From: Spirodela intermedia
Lineage: Eukaryota; Streptophyta; Magnoliopsida; Alismatales; Araceae
NCBI GenBank assembly: GCA_902729315.2
Contig: LR746265.1
Span: forward strand, 3,762,892-3,826,891
Direction of reading: 5' to 3'
Length of the DNA stretch: 64,000 bases
Below, one piece after another: positions 23,315-36,244 of this stretch. The position numbers and the translations under genes are program-made. The notes beneath the pieces were generated by a model. The model ran no database searches. It was not told the origin of the DNA and worked only from the letters and a program-made list of their open reading frames with translations. The stretch's first letter is position 1. Every line of letters begins with the position of its first letter.

Positions 23315-24703
23315 TCACAGTTCGAACTCGTCGTCCACCTTCAAAGCTTCAGCCGCAGCTTCCTCCTCCTCATCATCAATGACAAAATACGGATTGTGCG
23401 CCTCTGGCCTGAACTTGTATCCAGTGAATACGAAAAAGGCAAGCGTTGCCAACTCCTTGGCCACCTCACTTGTCCACTGATAACGATAGGAGGTGATGAT
23501 CGCCAAGGCATACACCCCGATCCTCGTAAAATAGATGTAGCATATAACAACAATATAGTATTGACGGAACAACGTGAGTTTCATAAGATTCACGGCGGCC
23601 TTTCCATCAGTGCGTGCTGCTTCCCTCAACTTCTTGATTGACCAGACTATAGGGAAAAGGACGGCACAACAGCAAATGACATCGACGAGGAGCCAGATCT
23701 GCTTCCAGGATATCGAACCACTGGTGGCGAAAGGATTTTCATCGAGGACAACCAGCGCAATATTGGCAATTACTTGGAGGGGAATGACGACCATAAGCAC
23801 CTTCTTTTCCTTGTCCTGCAGGAAAGGCTTCAGGAAGGACCATCCCGTCCCGATGAGGACGATAAGCGTAAATAGTGTTATTCCCTTGAGAAAGCTGAAG
23901 ATGTAAAATAGCACATCCCACCCGTGGGCACTGCCAGTACGCCTGATGTAGGACATATCTTCGGCCTCACAGAGGAGGTTAATGGCCTTGAGAACGACCA
24001 ATGCGAGCATGAAATAATGGATGCGGAAAGCAGTGAGCCGCTTCTTGTAGAGGAGGTAGATCCAGAGGCCGGCGAGGGGGGCATACACCAGGAACAAGAG
24101 GAAGTAGAACCGAGGGAGAACCGTGGTACCCGACGACAGGTAGTCCCGGGCACCCGTGTCTGGGTCCTTGTTGTACATGGCAGAGCGTATGTCCATAGAC
24201 ACCTCGAGCTGACGCTTTACGCAATTGGCGAAAACGAGGGTGTACTGACCGGGCTTCTTTACTTTGTAGACAACACCGAATGGGGAGTCAATTTTCTCAT
24301 GAGATGGTTGGCGTATAAGATCGAACGTGAAGACGGTCTCGATTAGATCAGAATGGAGAGGACAAGTGCCATTACTATCCTGGTTCTCCTGGAGGACACG
24401 GAACCAGGCGTCCCGCGTGGTGAGGAAGAAGCCGAGGTGGACGAGCTCCTCGCTTTCGATGCTCCTAGGGGAAACGAACCAGGAGACGTTGAGCTCCAGC
24501 TCCCCGTTGATCTCGAAGGCGAATTCGTCGATCGGGGTGATAGAACCGCTTTCCGATTGGTGGTTCGAGAACCGGATCTCCGCCGCGGCCGGCGAGATCG
24601 AGCTTCCCGCAAGCAGCAGAAAGAGAACGGTAAAAAGGAGCGACATCACCTCCCCAGAGAGCGCGAGGGGGCGAGAAGAACCAGATGGCGCCGGCATCAC
24701 CAT
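23315..24703 (-). CDS. GOST/GPR107-type seven-TM protein (462 aa), CAND6/7-like
   Basis: An intronless gene for a Lung seven-transmembrane receptor (GOST) protein. Relatives localise to Golgi and endosomes and have been listed as candidate plant GPCRs (CAND6/CAND7), though a trafficking role is more likely. A signal peptide spans about residues 18-42. A lumenal domain follows (about 43-215; ELNVSWFV, FGVVYKVKKPGQYTLVFANC). Seven membrane helices follow, including YFLLFLVYAPLAGLWIYLLY, HYFMLALVVLKAINLL, IFSFLKGITLFTLIVLIGTG and LWLLVDVICCCAVLFPIV-like segments. The cytosolic tail (FVFTGYKFRPEAHNPYF) ends in an acidic run and DDEFEL. Length and motif order match the family; the coding frame is undamaged. 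It is divergent from the receptor kinase gene at 25768. Confidence 0.93.
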   Translation of the reverse strand: MVMPAPSGSSRPLALSGEVMSLLFTVLFLLLAGSSISPAAAEIRFSNHQSESGSITPIDEFAFEINGELELNVSWFVSPRSIESEELVHLGFFLTTRDAWFRVLQENQDSNGTCPLHSDLIETVFTFDLIRQPSHEKIDSPFGVVYKVKKPGQYTLVFANCVKRQLEVSMDIRSAMYNKDPDTGARDYLSSGTTVLPRFYFLLFLVYAPLAGLWIYLLYKKRLTAFRIHYFMLALVVLKAINLLCEAEDMSYIRRTGSAHGWDVLFYIFSFLKGITLFTLIVLIGTGWSFLKPFLQDKEKKVLMVVIPLQVIANIALVVLDENPFATSGSISWKQIWLLVDVICCCAVLFPIVWSIKKLREAARTDGKAAVNLMKLTLFRQYYIVVICYIYFTRIGVYALAIITSYRYQWTSEVAKELATLAFFVFTGYKFRPEAHNPYFVIDDEEEEAAAEALKVDDEFEL

Positions 24704-25767
24704 CGCACGGAGATCAACTCCCCCCAGGGAGGCAGCGGAAGCGCTCTGCAGCTTCCCACGGATCCTGCGCCGTCTCCCCCTCTCCCTCCTTTCCGACGAG
24801 GAATTTATTCTGGGTGGGTTCCCTCAAGGGGGAAGAAAATAAATAAATAAATAAAATTGAATTAATAACTATTGGCAGAAACCCCCGCCATACGGCATCG
24901 AAGTCAAACGCGGGAAAGAGTCTGCCTATTAAACTTCCCTCAACATTTTTTTAATAATATCCGGTAAATACAATTTATTGTTTTATTAAATTCGCCTAAT
25001 TAAGGGGTCAAGGGTCAAACTGGCCTCCGACTTCCACGTGGCAGTAGTATCATGTGACGAATATCCGTTTAAATATTACATATATATATCTCCAGAATAA
25101 ATGTCATTCACACTTGATATGCGGTTCTTTAGCTAACGTTCAGAGAGGAGGTCTTCAACGGCTATCAGCCAACTTCCCTCCTCCCTCTGTGTGGGACGGA
25201 CCTGTGCGCATGAAGAAGACGAAGATTACAGGGGATACGCGATTCTGTGTCCCCTGACTCCACCATTACGCGGTCGGTTCCGACGTCGCCCCTGTGGAGG
25301 GACTCTGCCGGGGACAGGGGCGGCAGTGCCCGACAGCAGACGATCGTCATGAGAAAACTTGGAGCGTGAGAACGCGTGGAGGATGATCACCCACTAAAGA
25401 AACTAATATTCCGTCCGTAAAGAGGAAGGATGAGACTGTGACGCCCACTCAAGGGGAATCTGGAATGCGAGAAGAGTTCAGAGAGAATCGGCCATGGAGA
25501 TATGCCGAGGTAGAAAGTGAAGCATTTTGGTGGAGAAAGTGAAGCCCTTTGGTGGACAATGTGAAGAGCTAGTTCTTCTTCTTCTCCTCCTTCGTCATCG
25601 TCATCGTCATCGTCGGCATCTTCTTCCTACTCCTCCCCGCAGTGGATTCCGTGTGCTTCAGTCGCCTGGTTTGCGGAAGGAAACACCATGCGGGTTCTTC
25701 TACGCTGTCGCACCGCCAATCCCTCCCGTCCCACCAGGCATTGAGATTTGGAAGACGGATAGTCGAG
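24704..25767. promoter_or_regulatory. Shared divergent promoter region of the GOST and LRR kinase genes
   Basis: About 1.06 kb separates the two opposite start codons. It holds an AAAT repeat at about 24837-24856, an AT-rich core (24860-25090) with TATATATAT at about 25079-25087, and a pyrimidine-rich CTT/CTC/CATCGT tract at about 25572-25640 in the likely leader of the kinase. No clear initiator was fixed for either gene. Confidence 0.45.
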
Positions 25768-28700
25768 ATGTTCCATTTGGTTCATCTGTGCGGCGTGCTC
25801 GCCACTACCCTCTTCATGCTCGGGTCCTCCCTCTCGCAGACACGGCTCGCTCCCGCCGACTCCCTCCTCGGCTTCCGGGGTTCCCTTTCTGGGCCCTCGC
25901 AGCTGCTTTTCCCCTGGCCGTCAGCGGGGAACGGCACCAGCGGCTCTGCCCACTGCCGCTGGGCAGGCGTCTCCTGTTTCCGCGGCTCCTCCGCCGTCCG
26001 ATCGCTCAACCTGACGGGAGTCGGCCTCTCCGGCACGCTGTCTGCTTCCGTTCCCCACCTCTGTGGCCTCATCTCCCTGCTCGAGCTTGACCTCAGCGGC
26101 AACGAGTTCTCCGGCTTCATCCCCCCACAGCTTGGGAACTGCTCCCGTCTCCGCGTCCTCCTCCTCAACGACAATCACTTAACCGGCGCCATCCCGCCGG
26201 AGATCTTCGGGACGCGGCTCCAGGAGTTCGACGTTAGCTATAATTATCTGACCGGCGGCATTCCGCCCGAGATAAGGCTCTCCGTCAACCTGGAGTACGC
26301 CGGTCTCAGCAACAATTACCTGAGCGGTGATCTCCCCGGGGAACTCTTCTCCTTGCTGACACTCGAACTTCTGTACCTCAACACGAACAATTTCACCGGC
26401 CGCATACCTGAACTCCCTCCTGGCTGCGCCATCGCCGAGCTTTGGCTCCACGAAAATCTGCTCTCCGGGCCGCTCCCGCGTAGCTTGGCCAATTGCCGCG
26501 ACCTCACCATGCTGATAGCTTCAGAGAACAGTTTATGGGGAGCAATCCCCGATATCTTCTCGGGGTTGCCTTCACTCCAAATCCTCCGTCTCAACGGGAA
26601 CGAGTTCGACGGGGGACTGCCCAAGAGCCTATGCAACGGCGGCAGCCTCAACGACCTCGTTCTGTCCGAGAACAAGCTCAGCGGAACGATTCCGGAGGAG
26701 ATCGGACGATGCCGCCATCTGACGATTCTGAACCTGGGGGCCAACAATCTGCAGGGCCCGATCCCCGTCTCCATAGGAAACCTCTCGCATCTGACCATCC
26801 TCTACCTGTACGAGAACTCGCTGGGAGGAAGACTGCCCGCCGAGATGGGGAACTGCACGTCGCTGGGGGATCTAGAGCTCCAGTTCAACTCTTTTGAAGG
26901 CCCGATCCCTGAAGAGATCTCTGGGCTCGAGCACCTGAAGACCCTTCTTCTCTTCAACAACACGCTCTCCGGCGTTCTCCCACGAGGAATCGGGAAACTG
27001 AGCAGGCTCACTGATCTGCATATCTATAACAATTGGTTGACCGGCGGAGTCCCGGAAGAGATCACCCGCCTGAGTAATCTGGAGCGCCTCTCACTCGCCC
27101 ACAATGATCTCTCCGGTGTTCTTCCTTCTGATCTGGGGAAGACGACGACATCTGGTCTGGTTGAAGTTGATCTGACGGGGAATCGCCTTGAAGGGCCGAT
27201 ACCCAGCGGCCTATGCACTGGAAACAGGCTTGTTGTCATGGGGCTTGGCGGCAACCGCTTCAATGGTAGCTTCCCTCAGGAGATCGGTGGCTGCTCGTCC
27301 CTCACCAGGGTGATCCTCAGCAACAATCGGCTTCAAGGACGTCTATCCGGAAACTGGAGTATTAATGGAGGGATCTCCTATATGGACCTCAGCGGGAACC
27401 TTCTTGGAGGGCACATACCGCAGGTTCTTGGCTCCTGGTACAACCTCTCAAAGCTTGATCTATCGGACAACCAGTTCTCCGGACCGATTCCTCACGAGTT
27501 GGGTAATCTCAAGAATCTTGAAGTCTTAGATGCTTCTGGTAATCAACTCACAGGAGTCATACCATCCGAGTTAGGCGACTGTGGAAAGCTCGCGAGCTTG
27601 GACCTCAGCAGAAACCTCCTCTCCGGGGCCATTCCTGAGAAGCTTATCACTCTAACCAGCTTGCAGCGCCTTCTTCTCCAGGAGAACTGTCTCAGGGGAG
27701 AAATCCCTGATTCTTTCACATCTAAGCAGAATCTGATCGAGCTTCAGCTCGGACACAACCTGCTGGAAGGTCCTCTACCGTCAAACCTTGGTAATTTGCA
27801 TGAGCTCTCGCTGGGGTTGAATCTGAGCAGTAACCGGCTCTCCGGCAAGCTGCCCGCTAGCTTTGGCAATCTGGGTAAGCTCGAGGTCCTCGATCTATCA
27901 AACAACTCTCTGTCGGGGGAGATGCCGCCGGAGTTGGAGAAGATGATCTCCATCTCTTCAATAAACTTGTCCTATAACCATTTCTCCGGGAAGCTACCCC
28001 CGGATTGGGTGAAATTTCTTGCTTCGTCCCCGGAATCCTTCGCAGGGAACGATCTCTGTATCCAAGACGACGTGACGAACTCGTGCCCAGTACCTAACCG
28101 GCGTGGCCGAACAACGAAGGAGAGAACGATTCTGACTGTGATCGGCTGCATTCTCCTCTGCTTAATCGGGCTCTCCGTCGCTCTATACCTAACATTCAGA
28201 GGTAATGACCGTTGGGTTCGCTTGAAAACCCCCACACAAGGTTCTGGTTCATCGAAGGACCTCCCAGAGGACCTGAAGATCGAAGATATCATGAAAATCA
28301 CGGAAGACTCCAGTGAGAAGCATGTGATCGGTAAAGGAAGGCATGGCACAGTCTACCGTTTGCAGTCGGGGATCGGGAAACACTGGGCGGTGAAGAAGGT
28401 AGATCTCTCTGAAGGGAGACCCACCACGGAGATGAAGATCCTGTCCACGGTGAAGCACCGAAACCTGGTAAGAATGGTCGGGTACTGCATCAAAGATGGC
28501 TTTGGTCTGATGGTGTGCGAGTTCATGCCCGGTGGAACTCTCTCTGAGGTCCTGCACCAGAAGATGCCCCAGGTTCCGCTGGACTGGGAGGCCCGCTATC
28601 TCATCGCTCTGGGAATTGCCGAGGGCCTGGCCTATCTTCATCACGACTGCATACCAGCTATAATCCACAGAGACATTAAATCAGACAACATTCTCATGGA

Positions 28701-29254
28701 CTCGGAGCTAAACCCTAAGATCGGAGACTTTGGCATGGCCAAGCTTTTGGATGGCTCAGATGCTGGCTTGACAATGAGCTCAATCGTCGGAACCCTCGGC
28801 TACATTGCACCAGGTTTCTACTTGCTCTCTAATTCTTTACATGGCAACGTAAAATCTGATATAAATCTGAGTCTTCCCTTTGTCGCTGGTACAATTTTTT
28901 TCTGCAGAAAACGGGTACTCAACCCGGATAACTGAGAAGTCAGATGTGTACAGCTATGGAGTCGTCCTGCTCGAGCTTCTGTGCAGGAAAAGACCAGTAG
29001 ACCCGACCTTCGAAGATGGTGTAGACATTGTCGCCTGGGTGGGGGGGAACCAACAGATAGCTGAGGAAACTTCTCCTTTCTTCTTCCTCGATGAGGAGAT
29101 CAGCTGGTGGACGGAACAAGAGAAATTGAGAGCACTGAAGCTGTTAGATCTGGCGGCCTCTTGCACTCAGGTGCCCTGCGAGGCGAGACCCTCCATGAGA
29201 GAAGTTGTGAAGTACCTAAACCAGTTAAATGTTCAAAGAAAGAGGACGACTTGA
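25768..29254 (+). CDS. LRR receptor-like protein kinase (about 1130 aa), PEPR-like subfamily
   Basis: A plasma-membrane receptor kinase, exons 25768-28813 and 28908-29254. I chose ATG 25768 because it starts a signal peptide (MFHLVHLCGVLATTLFMLGS); the frame is open 42 codons further upstream without one. An LRRNT region with CRWAGVSC precedes about 27 leucine-rich repeats (residues about 90-750). A membrane segment, ILTVIGCILLCLIGLSVALY, lies at about 788-810. The kinase has the glycine loop IGKGRHGTVYR, lysine in HWAVKKVD, HRDIKSDN (RD type, about 966), DFG, and GTLGYIAPE. The 94-base phase-1 intron falls between the P and E of APE. The domain order and two-exon structure fit LRR-RLK subfamily XI. 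The C-terminus has the usual RPSMREVVKYL. Ligand unknown; it could be a peptide receptor. Confidence 0.93.
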
Positions 29255-32200
29255 AGATGACAACAAGAGGAGCCCAGAGGTCCCCAACCGGGCTTAAAGA
29301 GAGAAAAGTGCAGGTGCCGATACCAGTAGCTCATACATCATCAGAAAAGTTGTTCGTGAAAGGGAATAAAGAAATTAAAACCACAGAGTAGATTTTCAGA
29401 CTATTTCCTCTCAATCTTGTCTCCGTAACTGCATCAATGCTGAAAACCTTTTGACCCTTCTCCGGAGAGAGGGCCATTTGGTCGCATGCACATAGGGTGA
29501 ACATTACATGGATGTATGAGGACCCACGCTCAGATACCTGAAATCCTCGAGTTGTGTTGCCCTCTCTGCAATCGTCAGATTTTCTAAGGCAGTCATAGGC
29601 GCATCCAAAGATTCACGCTAACCCATCAGCATGAATCATAATAACTCATCATGGGCCGTGGAGCCGCAGAACACATAAAAGGGCTCACTTAAGAAAGAAT
29701 CGTGAGAGTTCCAAGATTGAATTAAAAATGCTTGAGAGAGAACTTCGAAAACGTCCATGAGATCTTGAGTTTTTCTGAATTAATTTCGACTGATTTCTCT
29801 GTTAAAGGATCAACCAGAAATGACGTAATTTCATGAACTACGCAAAGAGCATGATGATATTGACTACATGGAAGATGATGCGTTCCCAGGTCAGCACTAG
29901 CTGTATGAGTGCTGGTATGTAAAGATATCAACTAATCTCCACATGCTGAACCTCATATGTTAGCTTTAAAACATGCTTCCGCCATTTAAAAACATACCCT
30001 GCGGTGGATTAACAGGCATGAGAATGAAAGCAATCTATCTCTATAAACTAGAACTAATTACTGACCCCCTAGTGGTAACCACTGGCTCTATAATGGTAGC
30101 TACCTGCGACTAATACAACTTGATTTTCTGTCTAAAACCCGAACATTATATTTCGTTTCTTGAATTGATCCAGGAAAACCACGGATTTCTTACCTCAGAA
30201 CTTGATTGCCTACAAAAAAAACCATTCTGGCCCTCGATTTTGAGACACCGTAGGCAAAGGCTATGCTGAATGTGTCTACGTGGTTGATTCAAAATAGTAT
30301 AACTTTGAGCCTTGAATCCAGAGTTGCTCCCCAACTAGGCCTCCATGATTTAGTAAACTGAGTGGCTCGGAAGGTTCCTCTGCATTTCATGCACTTTTCT
30401 CCTCAAGTGATTTGCAAGATAGCTTATTCAGCTATGATCTGCCACTTATCTGTTCCTCATCAGTTTGAAGAAGGATGTTTAGCCAACAACCCAGATTTGC
30501 AAGAGGAAAACAGAACCTTATGGTTAAATAGATTGAATCCATACCCCTGGCTCCAACTGGGTTTTGTGTCGATGGTTCCAAAACACTTGAATATGGCAAA
30601 ATGCTAATAGTTGTCATGTTGTCAGGCCTGTTAATCAACGACATGGGATACCTATAAATCACCAAAGTGCATTCCATTTTGCATTTATCAGTCTCAGTTA
30701 TATTTTGCGGTAATTAAAACCGGGACTTCACTTATTGCAATTTTCCCCTTTTCCAATGTACAATCTCCGCCTGTCCTCTTCCAAACAGTTCACGACAGCT
30801 ATCCCATGCTAGGATAAAGCAGGCATTAGCATAAAGTTAATATTTTGAGCCACTCAGGCTTCCAACAGGAACAATGGAAATCAAGTTGACCAAAATTATG
30901 ATAGTAACTTTGGGTTGTTCGAAGGCGATTATACATTGGCGTTGCAACTGGGCCTCTGTTTCTGTCCAGGTATGGGCTTGGTTTTCAGGATGTCCCCCAA
31001 TTTAAACGAATAGTGGATAAGCAGAGGATAAGTTTGATCTCACAATAGAAGCTACAACCTAAGATGCGTATCACGGGGAAGATTCAGGACCATCCACTCA
31101 GAAAATGGGCTGTAGTGAGAAAGATCGGGCTGGGTTTTCTCGACTGTACAGAGTTTGGCGTTCACGAGCAGCAGTTTAAGGTTATATACGTAAAGAGAAA
31201 TGTCACATATGAGAATAATGCTTCTCCGGCAAATGACAGAGAAAGCGAGGGCAGTGATGACAGAGAAACAGAGGCGATAGAACAGTTCCCCAGCAATGAA
31301 GCACGATTGAGGGAGTGGAGAAAGTAATGAAGGCCATCGTAACGCATGGTCGTGATAGATGGGCATTGCTATGAAATCCATTGAGCCGATGCATGATGTA
31401 CTCACAATGGAGTTTGATCCTGTTTAAATACTGGTAAAACTGAAGCGCAGGTACATATCCACCATGCGCCCAACAGCACCACATATCTAATAAGATAGAA
31501 AAAGATGCAATCACCGGGCCGATTATTATAAGGACTATAGCGGGAAAAAAAATGTGATCTGACTAAGACAGCGAGAGATTAGATTAAGGGAAGATAATTA
31601 TTTTTCTGTTGGCTTTAGCGAAAGTAGTGGGCACTGTTTTAAGTAGGTTTCAGAAAGTTGAGAACAATGTAGGCCTTCTCGCGGTATCTCCCATATAGGA
31701 TGGGCTTCCCAGGAAGTGGATTAGCTGAGAAAGGTATTGGATAGCTAGAGCGAATTATTCTATTTTAATGGCAGATCAGTGCCGTAACTTCAGAGTTCCA
31801 AGTAGTCTGGGGCCTCTTGTGTCACACTCGTGATGTTTTTCGATGTAAATCTGTAAATGTCTTGTCCCTTCAGAGTTCCAAGAGTTCCAAGTACTAGGGA
31901 TGAATGTCGGCAGCAATTTCCGACTCCTACCCAACCCAAGATAGATGGAACAGAAAGGCCTTTCACTTTCTATGGTTACTGATTTCTGTTATCAAATTGA
32001 GGTGGAATGTGAGAAAATAGACTATCGGAAATAGGAAAAAGGGGAATTATTGCATGTATGGCCTCTGTTACGTCGGGTGATATGCAACACATCGGGCATG
32101 ATGTTTAGCCATAGAAACCAAATTATAGCAGTGCGAAGATCGAGCTTGGCTTGTTGTCTCCCCAGTGGAAATGCTAGGCAAACGAATAGTCCAAATCCGC

Positions 32201-35200
32201 AGATGCTGACCAGGTTCCCTATCTTACACTATTCAGTCAGATTAGAACTCAGATGCCGGTAATATAGACGCCTATCAAAAGGAACAAGACGAGGCTCGCC
32301 GCACAAAAACCAACCCCCAATCAATCGTGCGATCTCATTCGCAAGGGGAGGAAATGGGATAGACAACTGACGCGATTGAGTAATGGCGTCCTGAGCCGTT
32401 CTTGTGGTCCTCTCAGGGAACGTACATAACTGCGACCCGACATGTCCGTATTGTCCTTCCTCGTCTCCTCCTGCGGTCCCGAGCTGGTCGAAACTGGCAT
32501 GAGGCAGTCAATGCGGGGCTGTCTAAATAGGATCTGCCATGTGTCCTGAGCGAGGACTACCACTTGGTTGTTTCAGAGATGGAAACGTATCTTAAGCTGA
32601 CACGAATCCTGGTCGAAACCTGCTGTATCAGGGGACCGGTATCGGCGTGGATGATCGAACTATAAGAGGCGAGGATATCGGCAATCTGCCATGTCTCTCG
32701 GATCGTGAGAGATTCAAGCTCGCCGCCGGTGCAGCGAATTTTGAGGCAGGAGAAAGCGAACTCTCCGCCGCCTTCAACCCGAGAACGATCATACTGAATC
32801 AGCAGGCTCTGAGACGTCTCTTCCACTGTGTGGCCGGGCTCCCGGTGCACGTGACCTCGCCGCCGCGATGGATTAGAGCCGGGCTCGGTCCAGCAACTTT
32901 CACGGGGTTTGGGTCGCCACATTGATGGCCCTGCACATGATCCATGGTAAATCATCGGATGGAAGGCTACAGACGGGGTGGGTCATGGGGACCTTTATTC
33001 GTCGCCGCCGCCGAAGACGGCGGAAAACCATACTGGAGCCGCCTGCCCCGGACCGTGCCCCTTTCTCCCTCTAGGGAGGGCCTGCCTCGTCTCCCGTTCG
33101 CTGGATGGGAGCCAGCTGCATCCTCGTTCTGCTTAGTCTTTTGAAACGAAAGGGCTTCACTGTTCACGACCAGATGGGTTCCGCCATGCTCGCGGGATTG
33201 AGAGGAAGAGATGGACCGCTACGCTCCACATAGCTGCTTCTTTCATTGTCTTCTGCGAGATCGGATATGGTCAAATGCCTACACTGTCGCGAGTTTACCC
33301 GACTGCCATGGCCGCTGTCGCCGAAGGACACTCGTCTCCGGCGGCAGGATTGCTGCCGGACCGCTGCAGTGGAGGTGGAGGGACGCCGGACAGGTCGGAA
33401 CGGCTGGCTATCGATGTCGGAGACCCAACCCTCGGGGGCTGTACACAAACTGCCCTTTGAAGGGGTGGAAGGAGAGAGAGCCCTGCCACAGGAGCGATCC
33501 CCTTCCGCGGGGCTTCGAAATGAGAAGCCCATCCTGGCGTAGAGATACTGCAGCAAACCTCCGAGAGGAAGGGCGATCAGACGAGCTAGAAGACAGAAGA
33601 GCACTGTAGATGTTGCATAAATGAGTTTTTCCAGCGTTATTGAACATATGGAGCAGGCACCACTTGAAGGAGCCCATTGTCAACTACTTCGTCTCTATCA
33701 AATATTATCGCGTCAATGTTATATCTAAAAGTGTCTGGTTTTATGGCGTTGACATTGAATCAAATTATTTCCGTCCCGCTCGTCCTTTAGATATCCAGAA
33801 CGATGGAATATTGTAATGTTATGCGATATTTTCGTGACATGTCTCTCTAGTCTAAAAAAATTCTGGATGTATCCTCCGATCTCTTCATATTCTAGCGACA
33901 ACCTGCTCGTTGAAAATAATCGATCGGCATGTGCATGCACGGTAATGTCACTGTAGTAAACTCTGTTGATTACCCTTGCAAAAAAATAGTTTATTAATTG
34001 TTTTTGGAGAGCAGGTAACAGAGTTTTTAACTATCCATTGACTATTTGGGGTTGTTTTCACGACGCATCGGTTACCCGTTGACTTAGTACCCCGATTTTC
34101 TCCCATAAGGAGAATTTAAATAAATTAGGTTAGATCTTGAGGCCTAATTTTGGTGATAAACACAAAAATATTGGCCTGGGGACTCATGCCGAAAACGCAT
34201 GCGGTGGCCCAGCCCATCATTCTAGGTCCATGTACAATCGAGAGCTCTGTGGTCAACTGTGGGTTTTGCTGGACAAGGCCAGAGCTCCGAGAGTCGGGCC
34301 CGCAAGTCAAGCCATGAAGACGGGCAGTGGGCTTGCATTAATGCATTCCCCTCTGAACAGGCGTTATCCTTTGAGATCATCAGGGCTACCACTGATCATG
34401 ATCTTTCCATCAAACAGTGGTCCTACTATACATTCAGCGAGAGAGAGACAGAGAACAGGTTGTTAATATGTCTTCACCATGATGCCATGAAGAAGTACTT
34501 GAAGACAGGGACAAATAACATTCTGACAGCACGGATTCTCTGGACTGGTGCACCCAGGACGCTGGACCGGGCCTCGCCAGGAATGGGGTTGGCCCGTCGG
34601 TGATGGAGGCTTAATCCTTAGCCACAGGCGAGTATCAAGGGCGTACGTTTGCAAATGCGGAAGCTGCGCTACCGTGGGCGGCGGCACCCGCATAGCTACG
34701 GCAATCGGGTCACGGCCCAGCGGCCGAGGTTCATCCCTACCTTGATGATGACGCCTCTATTTAGCGCGAGCGGGGTTCTTGTCTTCCTGCTGGCAACCTA
34801 TTCCACTATTTTTCTCGACGGTGGACCGGCCTCTCTCGGTCCAGGGATGATCGCGACGAGGGAGAGCACTGGGGATCAGAGGGACCCGTGTTCATAGAAT
34901 GCCTTGTTCGACAGGACTGACGTCGATTGAAGGTGTGGACGTCCGCGTCACATGATTTTAATGTCTCATAAGTACCACCCACTTCCGTTAGAAAGGGTCA
35001 TTCAATGACCCAGCTAGGGTCGACAGAACAATGACTGTAAGCGGCGAGGACGCGTGGCCACCGTCGTTTATCGAGTAGTTCGCTCAGCCAACCGCGCCGG
35101 CCGCCAGTCCGCGCGACCCTACGAGTCGGAAGTTGGGCTCGGCGCGGGGCCGACGACTCATCTTCCTGCTCCAGTCCAGCCTTGTGCTGTCTTTTCCTCC

Positions 35201-36244
35201 TGCCGCTCCCTTAGCCAACCGCCATTAAGAGAGCTCGGGAATGGCGGAGCGTAGCGTGGTTCGAACTCGATCTCGAGTCAAGGCAAAGAGCGGAGAGATC
35301 TCCACGGTGTCGTATTGTCATCTCCCTTAGATCGTGATGGCCACAGTCTGCTGGTAGGTATGCAGTTCAATGGTTCAAGGGTACAACGACCCGTTCTTGC
35401 TTTGGTCGCCCTAGCGGCCGTCCCCCGGGGGCCGTAGCGCCGCCTTTTGTGGTCATCTAACGAGTGAGACAGTGGGGAATGGTCGGTGGAGCCGCCAGCG
35501 GTCCTCGAGAAGTAAACGTGAAGTACAGAGGAGTACGCGGCTGCCCTCCAGCTCATACTGCGGCATTTGATCCGCCGGCGCGATCAACTCGCCTCGACGA
35601 AGGCATAACCTTCTCTCCTCCACCTCTGCGATGGTGAGAAGAGATAAAAATCCCCCGATGCAGCAGGGGAGGAAATCTTCATGGCGTCATTCATTAATGC
35701 CCTCCCTGACGAGAGCACGGCTGAAACAGTTGGCCGACGCAAGAGGCTCTCTTCTCAGCGCAGACCTTACACGATGAATCCCGTCGTCATGGATTTTCCT
35801 GGTACAGTGTCCGACAAGGCTTTAATACCTGGATGCCCTCGCCGAACCCGCTGGCGCCCACGTTATGCTGCAAGATAAGGACGAGAAGCAATAGAAAGAT
35901 AATCTGACGAAGATCCATCCACAAATTTGGTCAATCCCCGCTTATAATTGTCATCTCGGTTTGAGATAGCACAGGCTACATTATGGGTTCTTTAACACTT
36001 CACACAGGAACAACTGGGTAACAATTGAATTTAGGTACACGTCTCAAGCTCAGACGTGGGATCCATTTTCGGCGGCAGAGAAAAAAACTGTCCAATCTCA
36101 ACCTGCGATAGGATTTTGTTTTTTTTGGGGCATGTCTCATGTTTGTTTACACCCATAAGAGAAAATTTATAGTGACTGGGCTTTGCTGTGGCTCGTCGTC
36201 TTGAGGTTGGTGACCGACTGATGCCGGTGTTAGAAGGAACTCGG
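29255..36244. other. Gene-poor region, no gene recognised
   Basis: Seven kilobases lack recognisable coding sequence. 29255-32500 is mostly AT-rich. 32500-33650 and 34550-35850 are GC-richer, with overlapping open frames on both strands that carry no domain. A repeated GAGTTCCAAG motif occurs near 31793-31803 and again twice at 31870-31890. These GC islands could be regulatory or degenerate gene fragments. Confidence 0.5.

Noticed and set aside
33164-33604. 146-codon minus-strand frame and overlapping plus-strand frames
   Set aside because: Long frames on both strands in a GC-rich island indicate compositional bias; no domain recognised.
35250-35285. tRNA-like T-loop (GGTTCGAACTC)
   Set aside because: No cloverleaf could be built from the upstream sequence; no acceptor or anticodon stem.
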